This document shows positions 1-7,898 of a stretch of DNA of 64,000 nt, piece by piece (within the stretch, counting starts at the first letter, position 1; every line of letters begins with the position of its first letter). A program made the position numbers and the translations under genes. The stretch is from Phycisphaeraceae bacterium (GTDB lineage: Bacteria; Planctomycetota; Phycisphaerae; Phycisphaerales; UBA1924). The notes under the pieces are model-generated. The model saw nothing but the letters and a program-made list of their open reading frames with translations. It searched no databases and had not been told where the DNA came from. The stretch covers positions 558,001 through 622,000 of the forward strand of contig JAHBXH010000001.1 in the NCBI GenBank assembly GCA_019636555.1, read 5' to 3'.

Positions 1-465
1 CGAAACTCCCGAAACGTTGCTGATCACGTTCACGCGGAACGTCTGAAAGTAGTTTTGGTACGACTTGTAAGGCTCGTAGGCGAAGAAAGTATTGAGCGTG
101 TTGGTCGTGTGCGTATTGAACGTCGCCTGCTGGGTCGAGAGATATCCGTCGCCGACGACGACCAGATTGAGCCTGTTGTTGGCGGCGCCGCGATCGGCGA
201 ACGGAAGTTCTCGACCCTGCGTGTCGAGCATCGTGACGCTCGCGGGGATTCGCTCGATCGCGCCCTGTTCGTTCCGCGGCAAGTAGGGCACGTCGGCTTT
301 GACGACGCAGCCGTTTCCTTCCCACAGGCCTTCGTTGATCGGGGCGAATCGCATGGGCCCGGCATTCGTCGCCTCGGGAGGATTGGGGAGAGCAAGGCAG
401 ACGGCTGAGGAGGAAAGGCTCAGGACAACGGCCAGGGTGTGGGTTGTGCGGCTTTGAGTCTGCAT
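1..465 (-). CDS. Secreted M64-type (IgA protease-like) peptidase, N-terminal part only
   Basis: The reading frame opens at an ATG (bases 463-465) and runs off the left edge with no stop, giving the first 155 residues. Residues 1-26 form a signal peptide (short polar start, hydrophobic stretch LAVVLSLSSSAVCLAL). A conserved block at residues 98-140 (NRLNLVVVGDGYLSTQQ, then FFAYEPYKSYQNYF) is the segment that opens the catalytic domain of peptidase family M64, whose members are secreted zinc metallopeptidases. The HExxH zinc site would lie beyond the window, so activity cannot be judged. It is transcribed away from the next gene, with about 100 bp between the two starts. The assignment rests on the VVxGDGY...EPYKSY signature; the cleaved substrate is unknown. 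Confidence 0.72.
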   Translation of the reverse strand, partial: MQTQSRTTHTLAVVLSLSSSAVCLALPNPPEATNAGPMRFAPINEGLWEGNGCVVKADVPYLPRNEQGAIERIPASVTMLDTQGRELPFADRGAANNRLNLVVVGDGYLSTQQATFNTHTTNTLNTFFAYEPYKSYQNYFQTFRVNVISNVSGVS

Positions 466-571
466 GAGTGGTGTCTCCAGCTTCTTCCGATCCGCGATGT
501 CCGGAAATCTGTTTCTACCATGATTGTTCTTTGGCGCAAAGTGTTTATTCCGAGATCATTTGCGGCAAGCG

Positions 572-1054
572 ATGAGACAGGCCCGCGGCATGCCGACAAC
601 GGAAGCGAGAGCATGGTTCGAAGCGATTCAGCGCCCGTCGCTGATCGCGGCGCTCGAGGCGGTGTATGTTTTCATTTCCGATCAGATCGAGGCCCGCGGA
701 CCTGCGTGCTGGGCGAGCGGCAGGTGCTGCAACTTCCGCGAGGCGGGACATCTGCTCTACACGACCGGCATCGAGGTGGCGTATTGCATGTCGAGGCTCG
801 AAAGCCCGCTCACATCGCGGGCGATCGAAGAAGCCTCGGCGAATGGCGGCTGCGCTTTTCAACTCGCAAACGTTTGCGGCGTCCATGCGATCAAGCCGAG
901 CGGCTGCCGCGTGTATTTTTGCGATCGTTCCGCGCAGGCGTGGCAGAATGAATTGACCGAACGCGCGATCGAGCAGATCAAGCGAATTCACAAAGAAGAG
1001 AACATCGAATACCGCTACGGCGAGTGGAACACGATGCTGAGGATGTTCGTCTAG
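572..1054 (+). CDS. YkgJ-type Cys-cluster (zinc/iron-chelating) family protein
   Basis: A protein of about 160 residues with Cys-rich motifs: GRCCNF near the start and CGVHAIKPSGCRVYFC near the end. This resembles the CxxCxxCC-type zinc- or iron-chelating family (YkgJ/UPF0153), a cytosolic family whose biochemical role is unsettled. The frame is open from 524, but the segment before ATG 572 has no family-like sequence. A second ATG at 590 (MPTTEAR) is also possible, and neither has a clear Shine-Dalgarno. The C-terminus (about residue 125 onward) is charged and helical. The next gene, an ABC ATPase, starts 21 bp downstream, so the two are probably co-transcribed. The frame is certain, the family is likely, and the function is unknown. 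Confidence 0.7.
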   Translation: MRQARGMPTTEARAWFEAIQRPSLIAALEAVYVFISDQIEARGPACWASGRCCNFREAGHLLYTTGIEVAYCMSRLESPLTSRAIEEASANGGCAFQLANVCGVHAIKPSGCRVYFCDRSAQAWQNELTERAIEQIKRIHKEENIEYRYGEWNTMLRMFV

Positions 1055-1074
1055 CTGGCGCGGTACTCTTTGCC

Positions 1075-1851
1075 GTGAGTCTCGTGCTCCGGAATGTCTC
1101 GTTTGGATACGAAGCGGTGCGGCCGGTGCTGCGCGGTGTAAGCGTGGAGTTTGCGCCGGGCGCCGTGACCGCGATCATCGGCTGCAACGGGGCGGGGAAA
1201 TCGACGATGCTCCGGCTGCTGGCGGGGCTCCGCCGCCCGACGAGCGGGAGCGCGACGGTCGGAGCGGACGAGGTCGCGGAACTCTCCGCTTCCGAGAGAG
1301 CGCGGCGCGTGATCTATCTTCCGCAGCAATCGTCGGTCGCGTTTGATTACTCGGTGCGAGAAGTTGTGGCCATGGGGGGATTTGCGCTCTCATCTGCGGA
1401 GGGCGCTGCGGACGAAGCGCTCGCACGCGTGGGCCTCGTCGATCGCGCGAGTGATCTGTTTCTGACGCTCAGCGCCGGTCAGCAGCAGCGGGTGAATCTG
1501 GCCCGCGCGATCGCACAGATCGGGTCGAGCCGCGATGAACAATACCTGCTCGCCGACGAGCCGGTGAGCGCGATGGATCCGCATCACGCGCAGCTTGCGA
1601 TGCGGCTGCTGAAGGAAATCGCTTCGTCGGGCGTCGGCGTCGTCGTCGTGCTGCACGATTTGTCGCTGGTGCTGCGGTTTGCCGATGAGGTCGTGCTGCT
1701 CGGCGAGAGAGGCCGGATTCACTCGCGCGGCGGCACGGCGAGCGTGATGACCCCAGGCGCGCTCGAAGAAATCTTTGAAATCGGATTTGAGCAGCTGCGC
1801 GATGCGCGGGGGATTGCCGCGGCATTTGTACCGTCGGTGGTGAATCCGTAG
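1075..1851 (+). CDS. ABC transporter ATP-binding protein, HmuV/FecE-like (heme, siderophore or B12 type)
   Basis: A 258-residue ATPase subunit. Walker A is GCNGAGKST (residues 36-44), the signature is LSAGQQQRV, Walker B is LLADEP followed by the D-loop SAMD, and the H-loop is VVLHDLS. The Walker B and D-loop wording LLADEPVSAMDPHH and the length fit the iron-chelate/heme/cobalamin importer subclass (FecE, BtuD, HmuV). The subunit would energise substrate entry through an inner-membrane permease. GTG 1075 (VSLVLRNVSFGY) is chosen because the usual N-terminus begins there; the frame is open further upstream to 1024, which would overlap the previous gene. No permease or binding protein lies next to it. 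The only candidate binding protein in the window is the BtuF-like lipoprotein 35 kb away at 36423-37430. Confidence 0.85.
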   Translation: MSLVLRNVSFGYEAVRPVLRGVSVEFAPGAVTAIIGCNGAGKSTMLRLLAGLRRPTSGSATVGADEVAELSASERARRVIYLPQQSSVAFDYSVREVVAMGGFALSSAEGAADEALARVGLVDRASDLFLTLSAGQQQRVNLARAIAQIGSSRDEQYLLADEPVSAMDPHHAQLAMRLLKEIASSGVGVVVVLHDLSLVLRFADEVVLLGERGRIHSRGGTASVMTPGALEEIFEIGFEQLRDARGIAAAFVPSVVNP

Positions 1852-1871
1852 CAAGTGTCGACGCGGATTTG

Positions 1872-3125
1872 TTACCACAAGACCCGCACGCGGATCGTCT
1901 CGGGGATTTCTGCGAGCTTCTTGCGGATCGCTTCGCCGTCGCTCGGATCGACATCGAGCACGACGTAGCCGACGTCTTCGTTGGTACGCAGATACTCGGC
2001 GCTGATGTTGGCGTTCATGTCCGCGATGAGCGTGTGCATCTTGCTCAAGACGCCCGGCACGTTCTTGTGGAAGTGAAGGATGCGGTGGGGTCGCACGCTC
2101 TTTGTGCCGTCGCGGATCAGTTGCTCGGGCAGTTCGACCTCGGGCACGTTGACCGCGCCGGTGGTCGAGCCGATGTTGACGAACTTGATCAGCTTGTCGC
2201 AGACGTCTTCGGCGATGGCTTCCTGCGCTTCCTCGGTGCTGCCACCGACGTGAGGCGTCAGAAGAACGTTTGCGACGCCCTGGAGCGGGCTCTCGAATCT
2301 GTCGCCTTTCGCGGCGGGTTCATCGGGAAAAACGTCGAGCGCGGCGCCGGCGATGTGCCCGCTCTTGAGTGCCGCGGCGAGCGCGACAACATCCACCACG
2401 CTGCCCCGCGCGTTGTTGATGAGATAGCTGCCCTTCTTCATCCGCGCGATCTCGGCCTTGCCGATCATTTTCTCGGTTTGCTTGGTCGCGGGCACGTGCA
2501 ACGTGACGACATCGCTGGCTTCCAGAAGTTCTCTGAGGCTGCGCACAGCGCGGGCATTTCCGAGCGCCATCTTCGGGATGATGTCAAAAAACACCACGCG
2601 CATCCCCATCGCTTCCGCGAGCACCGAGACCTGCGAACCGATGTGCCCGTAGCCGACGATGCCGAGCGTGCGCCCGCGTACCTCGTGCGAGCCCGCGGCA
2701 GACTTATCCCAGTCGCCGCGATGCATCTGCATTGTTTTGTCGCCGAGGCCACGGTGCAGGCCGATGGCTTCGGCGATCGTGAGTTCGGCCACGCTGCGAG
2801 TGTTGCTGAACGGAGAGTTGAAGACGGGCACGCCTCGCTTGCAGGCGTCGTCAACAGCGATCTGGTTTGTCCCGATGCAGAACGCGCCGATGGTGAGAAG
2901 CTTGGGAGCCGCGGCGAGTATCGCCGAAGTGACGTCGCTTTTGGAGCGGATGCCGAGGACGTGCGCATCGGCGACCATTGTGGCGAGTTTCTTGGCGTCG
3001 GGCGCGCCTGCCATGCTCTGCACCTGGAATCCCTCGGACCTGAAAAGGTCGACCGCGCGCGGGTGAATCGATTCCACCAGAACGACGTTGATCTTGGCTT
3101 TGGGGAACGAGGTCTTGGAGGTCAT
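1872..3125 (-). CDS. serA: D-3-phosphoglycerate dehydrogenase
   Basis: Catalyses NAD-dependent oxidation of 3-phosphoglycerate to 3-phosphohydroxypyruvate, the first committed step of serine synthesis, in the cytosol. The 417-residue length and order match the E. coli-type enzyme: a catalytic domain, a Rossmann NAD-binding domain with GIVGYGHIGSQ, the Arg segment NNARGSVVD, the Glu and His segment (DVFPDEP and LLTPHVGGST), then a C-terminal ACT domain (about residues 345-417, RPHRILHFHKNVPGVLSKMH) that in this family binds serine for feedback inhibition. ATG 3125 (MTSKTSF) is preferred; the frame is open 11 codons upstream to another ATG at 3158. It converges on the ABC ATPase gene with a 20-bp gap. 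No other serine genes are adjacent. Confidence 0.95.
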   Translation of the reverse strand: MTSKTSFPKAKINVVLVESIHPRAVDLFRSEGFQVQSMAGAPDAKKLATMVADAHVLGIRSKSDVTSAILAAAPKLLTIGAFCIGTNQIAVDDACKRGVPVFNSPFSNTRSVAELTIAEAIGLHRGLGDKTMQMHRGDWDKSAAGSHEVRGRTLGIVGYGHIGSQVSVLAEAMGMRVVFFDIIPKMALGNARAVRSLRELLEASDVVTLHVPATKQTEKMIGKAEIARMKKGSYLINNARGSVVDVVALAAALKSGHIAGAALDVFPDEPAAKGDRFESPLQGVANVLLTPHVGGSTEEAQEAIAEDVCDKLIKFVNIGSTTGAVNVPEVELPEQLIRDGTKSVRPHRILHFHKNVPGVLSKMHTLIADMNANISAEYLRTNEDVGYVVLDVDPSDGEAIRKKLAEIPETIRVRVLW

Positions 3126-3247
3126 GGCGGGCGGATTGTTGGGAGGCGACAAGTCCATAATCGGACCGAAGGCGGTGCAGCTTGGGCCGACACTCCTGAT
3201 TCATGCAGCTTGCCCGCTTCGGCCCAACCGCGGATCGACAGGCGGCA

Positions 3248-4123
3248 CTACTTTGCCACGGTCACGATGCCCGCCAGAGCAAGAGCAAGGAGAAGCACGC
3301 CGACAATGATTCGGTAGATGCCGAACGCCACGAGGCCGTGCTTGTTCAGGAACCCGACGAGCCAGCGAACCGCGATGAACGCGCTGATCGCGGCGACCGC
3401 GATCCCGATCAGAATCGGCTTCGCTCCAAGCACTTCGAACATGTTCTTCGTGCCCGCAGCCTTGTGCTCGGCGTGATCTTTGTACAGCGTGTAGAGCGTG
3501 GCGGCGAGCAGCGTGGGCATGCCGAGGAGAAAGCTGAACTCTGCCGCGGCACCGGGCTTGAGACCCCGGAAATACCCCGCGGTGATCGTCATCATCGAGC
3601 GGCTGGTTCCCGGCCACATCGAAAAGATTTGGAGCAAACCGACGAACAAAGCATCGCCGGTCTTCATGTTCTCGATGGCTTTGCCCTCGACGCCCCCCTG
3701 CATGGGCTTGCGCGAGCGGCGCCAGAGTTCGACGCCGATCATGTAGATGCCGCCGAACACGAGCGCGAAGACGACGGGCCAGAGATGAAAGAGCCAGGCT
3801 TCGATGGTCTTTTTGAGAATCACGCCGACGACTGCCGCGGGAATGAACGCGACGACGATGTTGACAAAGATGCGGAGCCCGGCGCGGTCTCGCCCCAGAA
3901 GTCCCATGAGCATCTGCACGAACCGCGGCAGATAGAGAAGCAGCACCGCGAGGATCGCGCCCCCTTGGACGATGACGCTGAACGCATCGAACGCGGCCTT
4001 GGTCTCGGGCCGATCGAGCTTCATCAGGTCGCCCGCGATGATCAGGTGACCCGTCGAACTGATGGGGAGATACTCGGTGATTCCTTCAACAAGACCGAGG
4101 ACGATCGCCTGCCAGGTTTCCAT
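3248..4123 (-). CDS. uppP: Undecaprenyl-diphosphatase
   Basis: Integral membrane phosphatase that converts undecaprenyl diphosphate to the monophosphate, recycling the lipid carrier for peptidoglycan and polysaccharide assembly. The 291 residues carry the two hallmark segments: LVEGITEYLPISSTGH (residues 11-26, with Glu13, Glu17, Ser22 and His26) and MWPGTSRSM (169-177, with the catalytic-region Arg175). About eight hydrophobic helices are visible. The length is slightly above the usual 265-280 because of a hydrophilic insert near residues 135-155. The start lies 3 nt after the stop of the preceding zinc-ribbon membrane protein gene, so the two probably share a transcript. No canonical Shine-Dalgarno is visible at the start, which fits translational coupling. 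Confidence 0.96.
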   Translation of the reverse strand: METWQAIVLGLVEGITEYLPISSTGHLIIAGDLMKLDRPETKAAFDAFSVIVQGGAILAVLLLYLPRFVQMLMGLLGRDRAGLRIFVNIVVAFIPAAVVGVILKKTIEAWLFHLWPVVFALVFGGIYMIGVELWRRSRKPMQGGVEGKAIENMKTGDALFVGLLQIFSMWPGTSRSMMTITAGYFRGLKPGAAAEFSFLLGMPTLLAATLYTLYKDHAEHKAAGTKNMFEVLGAKPILIGIAVAAISAFIAVRWLVGFLNKHGLVAFGIYRIIVGVLLLALALAGIVTVAK

Positions 4124-4126
4124 CTT

Positions 4127-4693
4127 TTATCCAGGAGGTAGGCCGGCTCGCGAACGCCCACCACATTCGGGGCAAGGAGAATCGTCCGGCGCGCCGCGGC
4201 GATCGTACCCGCATTGCAGGCACTGGCCAGCGTATCGGCGATGCCGCGCTCGCCAGTGCAACAACAATGAAATGGCCGCGGGAATCAAGGCGAACATCCA
4301 GATTGGAATACAGATGAAGCTTGGTGGCCAAGTACTGGGCAGCACCACCAAATGCGGAGAGGGCGGGTAAATCCATCCGTCTTTCCATCCCGGAATGCCG
4401 CCTTTGGATTGATCTGGGCCGTGCCAGATCGGCTTGCGAAATGGAAGAATGAGTTCAATTTCCCAGAATCGAGCGTCGCTGGCCACCCACCTAGGACCTT
4501 GAATTGGAGAGTCTGTTTTCGGGCGGGGCAAATTGACAGCGAGCCTTCCAAGTCCAAGAGAGATGAAGCCGCTGCGCCCCAGAAAATAGGTCAGGTTGAA
4601 AAACGCGGAGGCTGCCCAAAGCAGGAGAACGGCCAGAGTCAGCAGGAGGCCGATCATCGGAGGGCGCAAAAACGTGGGCCGTCGAAATCTCAC
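4127..4693 (-). CDS. Membrane protein with C-terminal zinc ribbon, unknown function
   Basis: About 188 residues from GTG 4693 (VRFRRPTFLRPP); ATG 4657 (MIGLLLTL) is an alternative start. The frame is open further upstream, but that part would run into the divergent RNA methyltransferase region and looks non-coding. One transmembrane helix lies at the N-terminus (LLLTLAVLLLWAASAFFNLTYFL), a second near residues 130-152 (ICIPIWMFALIPAAISLLL), and a zinc ribbon CLQCGYDRRGAPDDSPCPEC closes the protein. The CxxCGYDxRG...CPECG ribbon is a recurring feature of uncharacterised Planctomycetota membrane proteins; a related one is at 60776-61462. The function is unknown. Coupling to uppP (3-nt gap) suggests an envelope role, but this is inference only. 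Confidence 0.65.
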   Translation of the reverse strand: MRFRRPTFLRPPMIGLLLTLAVLLLWAASAFFNLTYFLGRSGFISLGLGRLAVNLPRPKTDSPIQGPRWVASDARFWEIELILPFRKPIWHGPDQSKGGIPGWKDGWIYPPSPHLVVLPSTWPPSFICIPIWMFALIPAAISLLLHWRARHRRYAGQCLQCGYDRRGAPDDSPCPECGGRSRAGLPPG

Positions 4694-4788
4694 GTCGCTA
4701 GTGTAATTGACGCATGGCAGCAACGGCACTGCCCTTGCGACTTTCCGGTCCGCCTTGCACTGTCGCACCGCCTCGATGTCTCTTCCAC

Positions 4789-5637
4789 ATGCACCCGTTG
4801 ATTGAAGTCTCGCATTCCTCCGACCCGCGCGTTCGCGAGTACCAGTCACTCAAAGAAGGGGACCTCGCCCGCGGCATCGACGTCTCCTGCCCGCACGGTT
4901 CATTCATTTGTGAGGGAGCGCTCGTCGCGGAACACCTTCTCGCTTCCACCTATCCGTGTCGGTCATTTCTGATCGCGCGTTCCAAGCTCGATGCTCACCG
5001 CGATCTGCTGGAGAGGGCGCCCGCGGCCGCGCCGGTCTACGTCGCCGATGATCCGGTGCTGCACGAAGTGGTGGGGTTCAAGTTTCACAGGGGCCTGCTC
5101 GCCTCGGGCGCGCGCAAAGCGCCGCTCTCCGAGGTGGAATCGCTTCGCGTGATGAAGGCAGCGCCGGCGCTCATTGCGCTCGAAGACCTGACGAATCTCG
5201 ACAACATGGGCGGGCTTTTCCGCTGCGTCTCCGCGCTCGCGCCCGAAGGCACTGTTGTCGTGCTTTCTCCTCAATCGGTCGATCCGCTCTATCGCAAGGC
5301 GATCCGCGTTTCGATGGGGCATTCGCTTCGGATCCCGTTTATCACTCTGCAAGACTGGGCGCAAGCGCCGGAGCAGATCTGCAGCGCCGGGTTCGAACTC
5401 ATCGCCCTCACTCCCGACCCGGACGCGGAAGCGATGCAAGGCGTGGTGCGGGGGCAATCGGCATCGAGCCGCAAACTCGCTCTCGCGCTCGGGGCTGAGG
5501 GCCCCGGACTCTCGAAGCACTTTCTGGCCTCGGCCGATCGGCGCGTGCGCATCGTGCAACGCCCCGGAGTCGATTCGCTCAACGTCATGGTTGCGGGCGC
5601 GATCGCAATGTCAGCGCTTTTCCGGCCCGGGGGCTGA
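4789..5637 (+). CDS. TrmH/SpoU family RNA 2'-O-methyltransferase
   Basis: SAM-dependent 2'-O-ribose methyltransferase of the SPOUT (trefoil-knot) class, acting on rRNA or tRNA. The 282-residue protein has an N-terminal substrate-binding-like domain and the three SPOUT motifs: NLDNMGGLFRCVSAL (motif 1, catalytic Asn and Arg), LALGAEGPGLS (motif 2) and GVDSLNVMVAGAIAMSAL (motif 3, knot). ATG 4789 (MHPLIEVSHSSD) is chosen because homology-like sequence starts there; the frame is open back to 4714. The target nucleotide cannot be inferred: TrmH, RlmB and related enzymes share these motifs. Its last 27 bp overlap tail-to-tail with the membrane-fusion protein gene on the other strand. Confidence 0.88.
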   Translation: MHPLIEVSHSSDPRVREYQSLKEGDLARGIDVSCPHGSFICEGALVAEHLLASTYPCRSFLIARSKLDAHRDLLERAPAAAPVYVADDPVLHEVVGFKFHRGLLASGARKAPLSEVESLRVMKAAPALIALEDLTNLDNMGGLFRCVSALAPEGTVVVLSPQSVDPLYRKAIRVSMGHSLRIPFITLQDWAQAPEQICSAGFELIALTPDPDAEAMQGVVRGQSASSRKLALALGAEGPGLSKHFLASADRRVRIVQRPGVDSLNVMVAGAIAMSALFRPGG

Positions 5638-6702
5638 CTGCTTCTTCGCGGTCGCATCGAAGAAAACGTCCACCGCTTGGCCCGGCACAATGCCGAATGA
5701 ACCGCCGGTGCCGTCGTTTCCGACGATCGACATCACGACGTCGATGATTCGCGTGTCGGTGCGTTCGGAGTTCGCGCCGGAAAGGTTGAGCTTGGGGCGC
5801 GCGAAAGGCTCGATCCGGATGATTGTCAGTTCCAGTTCCTGGGGCGATGCACCGCGCGTGCGCCCGACCGCCTTGGAATCCGAGCCGATGAGCGCGAAAT
5901 CTTCTTCATCGACCTGCGCGCGAACATCGAGCCGCGAGAGATCGCCGAGAACCAGAGGCGGGCGTGCCATGTTGGGGCCCTGGACATACTCGCCGGGCTC
6001 GACGTCGCGCCGGAGAACGGTTCCTTCGCGCGGCGCCCGCACGGTCATTCGTTCTTTCAGAACCTGGAGTGCCGCGATCTGCGCCTTGGTGGATTCGAGG
6101 TTGGCCTCGGCAACCTGGAGGTCGGCTTTCCAGCCGCCCGCTTTCAGCTTCGCGAGTGCCGCGTTTGCGGAAGCGACTTCGGCTTTGGCGACATCGACCG
6201 AGGCCTGCGCGGAGGCCACATCCCGCGCGGACATCGCGCCGCTCTTGACCGCATCACTGGCGCGCTGGAGTTTGTCCTGCGCATCAACGAGGTGGGCCTG
6301 AGCGCGCTGCACTTCGGCCTCGAGCGGCGGGATATCTTCGGCGCGGGGGATCGCGCGCCAGCGATCGATCTCGGCCTGCCGCGCCTTGAGTTCGCCCTCG
6401 GCGCGGACGATCTGAGAATCGATTGCGCGGGTGTCGAGCTGCATCAGCGGCTGATCCTTGCTGACCACATCGCCCACGCCGACGAAAACCGAAGTCACCA
6501 GGCCGGGTTCCGGCGCCGCGATTTCGATGATGCGTCCGGCGGGCTCGACGATGCCGAGCGCCGCGACGCCACGCCCGAATGGATTGACGCTGGCCGGCCG
6601 CGCGAGAGGCGTGTCGGGGATCGTGCGCTTCCCTGTCGTGACGGCGAGAATCGCGATCGCAACCCCGATGATCGAAAGAATGATTGTGGCGAGACGCACC
6701 AT
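5611..6702 (-). CDS. HlyD/DevB-like membrane-fusion protein of an ABC exporter
   Basis: Periplasmic adaptor subunit (363 residues) that links an inner-membrane ABC exporter to the outer membrane. Residues 1-23 are an uncleaved signal anchor (VRLATIILSIIGVAIAILAV). A lipoyl-like half-motif (VEPAGRIIEIAAPEPGLV) is followed by a long alpha-helical coiled-coil hairpin (about residues 95-215, rich in Ala, Glu, Gln and Arg), the second lipoyl half (VRAPREGTVLRRDVEPGEYV), and beta-barrel segments to the C-terminus. The architecture matches DevB/HlyD_D23 adaptors. The downstream position relative to the FtsX-type permease at 6730-7866 (27-bp gap) fits a DevBC-type exporter. The usual third partner, a DevA-like ATPase, is not adjacent. 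The exported substrate is unknown. Confidence 0.88.
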   Translation of the reverse strand: MVRLATIILSIIGVAIAILAVTTGKRTIPDTPLARPASVNPFGRGVAALGIVEPAGRIIEIAAPEPGLVTSVFVGVGDVVSKDQPLMQLDTRAIDSQIVRAEGELKARQAEIDRWRAIPRAEDIPPLEAEVQRAQAHLVDAQDKLQRASDAVKSGAMSARDVASAQASVDVAKAEVASANAALAKLKAGGWKADLQVAEANLESTKAQIAALQVLKERMTVRAPREGTVLRRDVEPGEYVQGPNMARPPLVLGDLSRLDVRAQVDEEDFALIGSDSKAVGRTRGASPQELELTIIRIEPFARPKLNLSGANSERTDTRIIDVVMSIVGNDGTGGSFGIVPGQAVDVFFDATAKKQSAPGPEKR

Positions 6703-6729
6703 CGCGGATCTCCTCGAATCGCCTGAAAT

Positions 6730-7866
6730 CTACAAGACCGCACTGAACACGCTGCCGGGGCTGACGCCGATGACTCTTCGCAGGCTGAGGACGCTGCCGA
6801 GCATGACCGTGAGCACCATCGCAAAGAGTGAAATCAGGAGCAGCTCCCACGGTAACTTGGCGGAGAGCTCGCTCTCACTCCGGACCGTGAAAATGGTAAA
6901 GGCGCCGGCCAGACCGACGCCGATTCCGTAACCGATGATGCCGACGACGAACGCCTGAGCAAGGACCATGCCCGAGAGCGTCCAGCCCGAAGCGCCGAGC
7001 GCCTTGAGCGTTGCGAACTGGCGCAGATTCTCGAGAGTGAACTGATAGAAAACGCTCGCGGAGAGCAGAAGCCCGACGACAAAGCCGAGTGCGATGGTGA
7101 TCCCGAAGTTGAAACCGATGCCGGTCGCGACGGTGATGTAGCTCATCGTGCGCTGGCGGAACTCTTCGGTCGTGAGCGCGGTGACGTCGCCGAGCGCGTT
7201 GATGCGCTTCTGGACTTCGGCGAGTTCCGCCGGGTCTTTGACTTTGACGAGGATGTACGAGATCGCCTTGCGTCCGACCGGCGTGAACCGCGTCGCGTTG
7301 TCGAACGTGGTGTAAATGATCGCGTTGCTCTCGAATCCTTGTCTCGCCTTGCAGAAGCCGACGACAACGGCGCGCTTGTCGTTGATCTTCATCGTGTCGC
7401 CGATCTTGATGCCGCCGAGCTTGTCCTTGCTCTTGATCTCGACGATGATCGCGTCGGGCGTCCAGAGGTCTTCGAGGCGTCCCTCGACCATCTCGGGCGG
7501 GCGCCCCGCGAGCGTGGTGCGCGAAAGGCCGATGATCTGCACGCGTTTGAATTGACCGTTGCGGAGTTCGGTGATCGCATAGTTGCTGAAGAAGGGTTCG
7601 GCCCACGCGACACCCGCGATGCTGCGGACGCGCCCGAGCTTCTGGTCGCTCAAGGGCCGGTATTCCGCGACCCAGTCGGTGCCGGGATCGACGACCCAGA
7701 GATCGGCCTGGCCGACGTTCTGCAAGGGCCCGGTCGCCTGCGTGAGGAGCCCGAGGAAGATCGCTCCCTGCTGATTCATGAGCATGGTGGCGAACGCGAG
7801 CGAGAGCACCAGAGTCAGGTACTTCGTGCGATCACCAAAGAGCATTCGCAAGGCGATGCGGAACAC
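6730..7866 (-). CDS. FtsX-like ABC transporter permease, DevC type
   Basis: Inner-membrane permease of the MacB/DevC class (378 residues). An N-terminal transmembrane helix (YLTLVLSLAFATMLMNQQGA) is followed by a periplasmic MacB-like domain (about residues 40-240). A C-terminal FtsX domain has three helices: FNFGITIALGFVVGLLLSA, AQAFVVGIIGYGIGVGLAGA and LLLISLFAMVLTVMLGSVLS. The conserved FtsX stretch QFATLKALGASGWTLSGMV lies between the first two. It is upstream of the membrane-fusion protein gene in the same direction, so these two proteins would form the transmembrane part of one exporter. No ATPase gene is next to either, which is unusual because devBCA clusters normally encode all three. 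Substrate unknown. Confidence 0.9.
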   Translation of the reverse strand: MFRIALRMLFGDRTKYLTLVLSLAFATMLMNQQGAIFLGLLTQATGPLQNVGQADLWVVDPGTDWVAEYRPLSDQKLGRVRSIAGVAWAEPFFSNYAITELRNGQFKRVQIIGLSRTTLAGRPPEMVEGRLEDLWTPDAIIVEIKSKDKLGGIKIGDTMKINDKRAVVVGFCKARQGFESNAIIYTTFDNATRFTPVGRKAISYILVKVKDPAELAEVQKRINALGDVTALTTEEFRQRTMSYITVATGIGFNFGITIALGFVVGLLLSASVFYQFTLENLRQFATLKALGASGWTLSGMVLAQAFVVGIIGYGIGVGLAGAFTIFTVRSESELSAKLPWELLLISLFAMVLTVMLGSVLSLRRVIGVSPGSVFSAVL

Positions 7867-7898
7867 GGTGCAGGGTAGGTAAAACGAATCGCAGCCTG

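Noticed and set aside
1869..3317. Plus-strand open frame opposite serA
   Set aside because: Shadow of serA codon bias; runs into the uppP 3' region.
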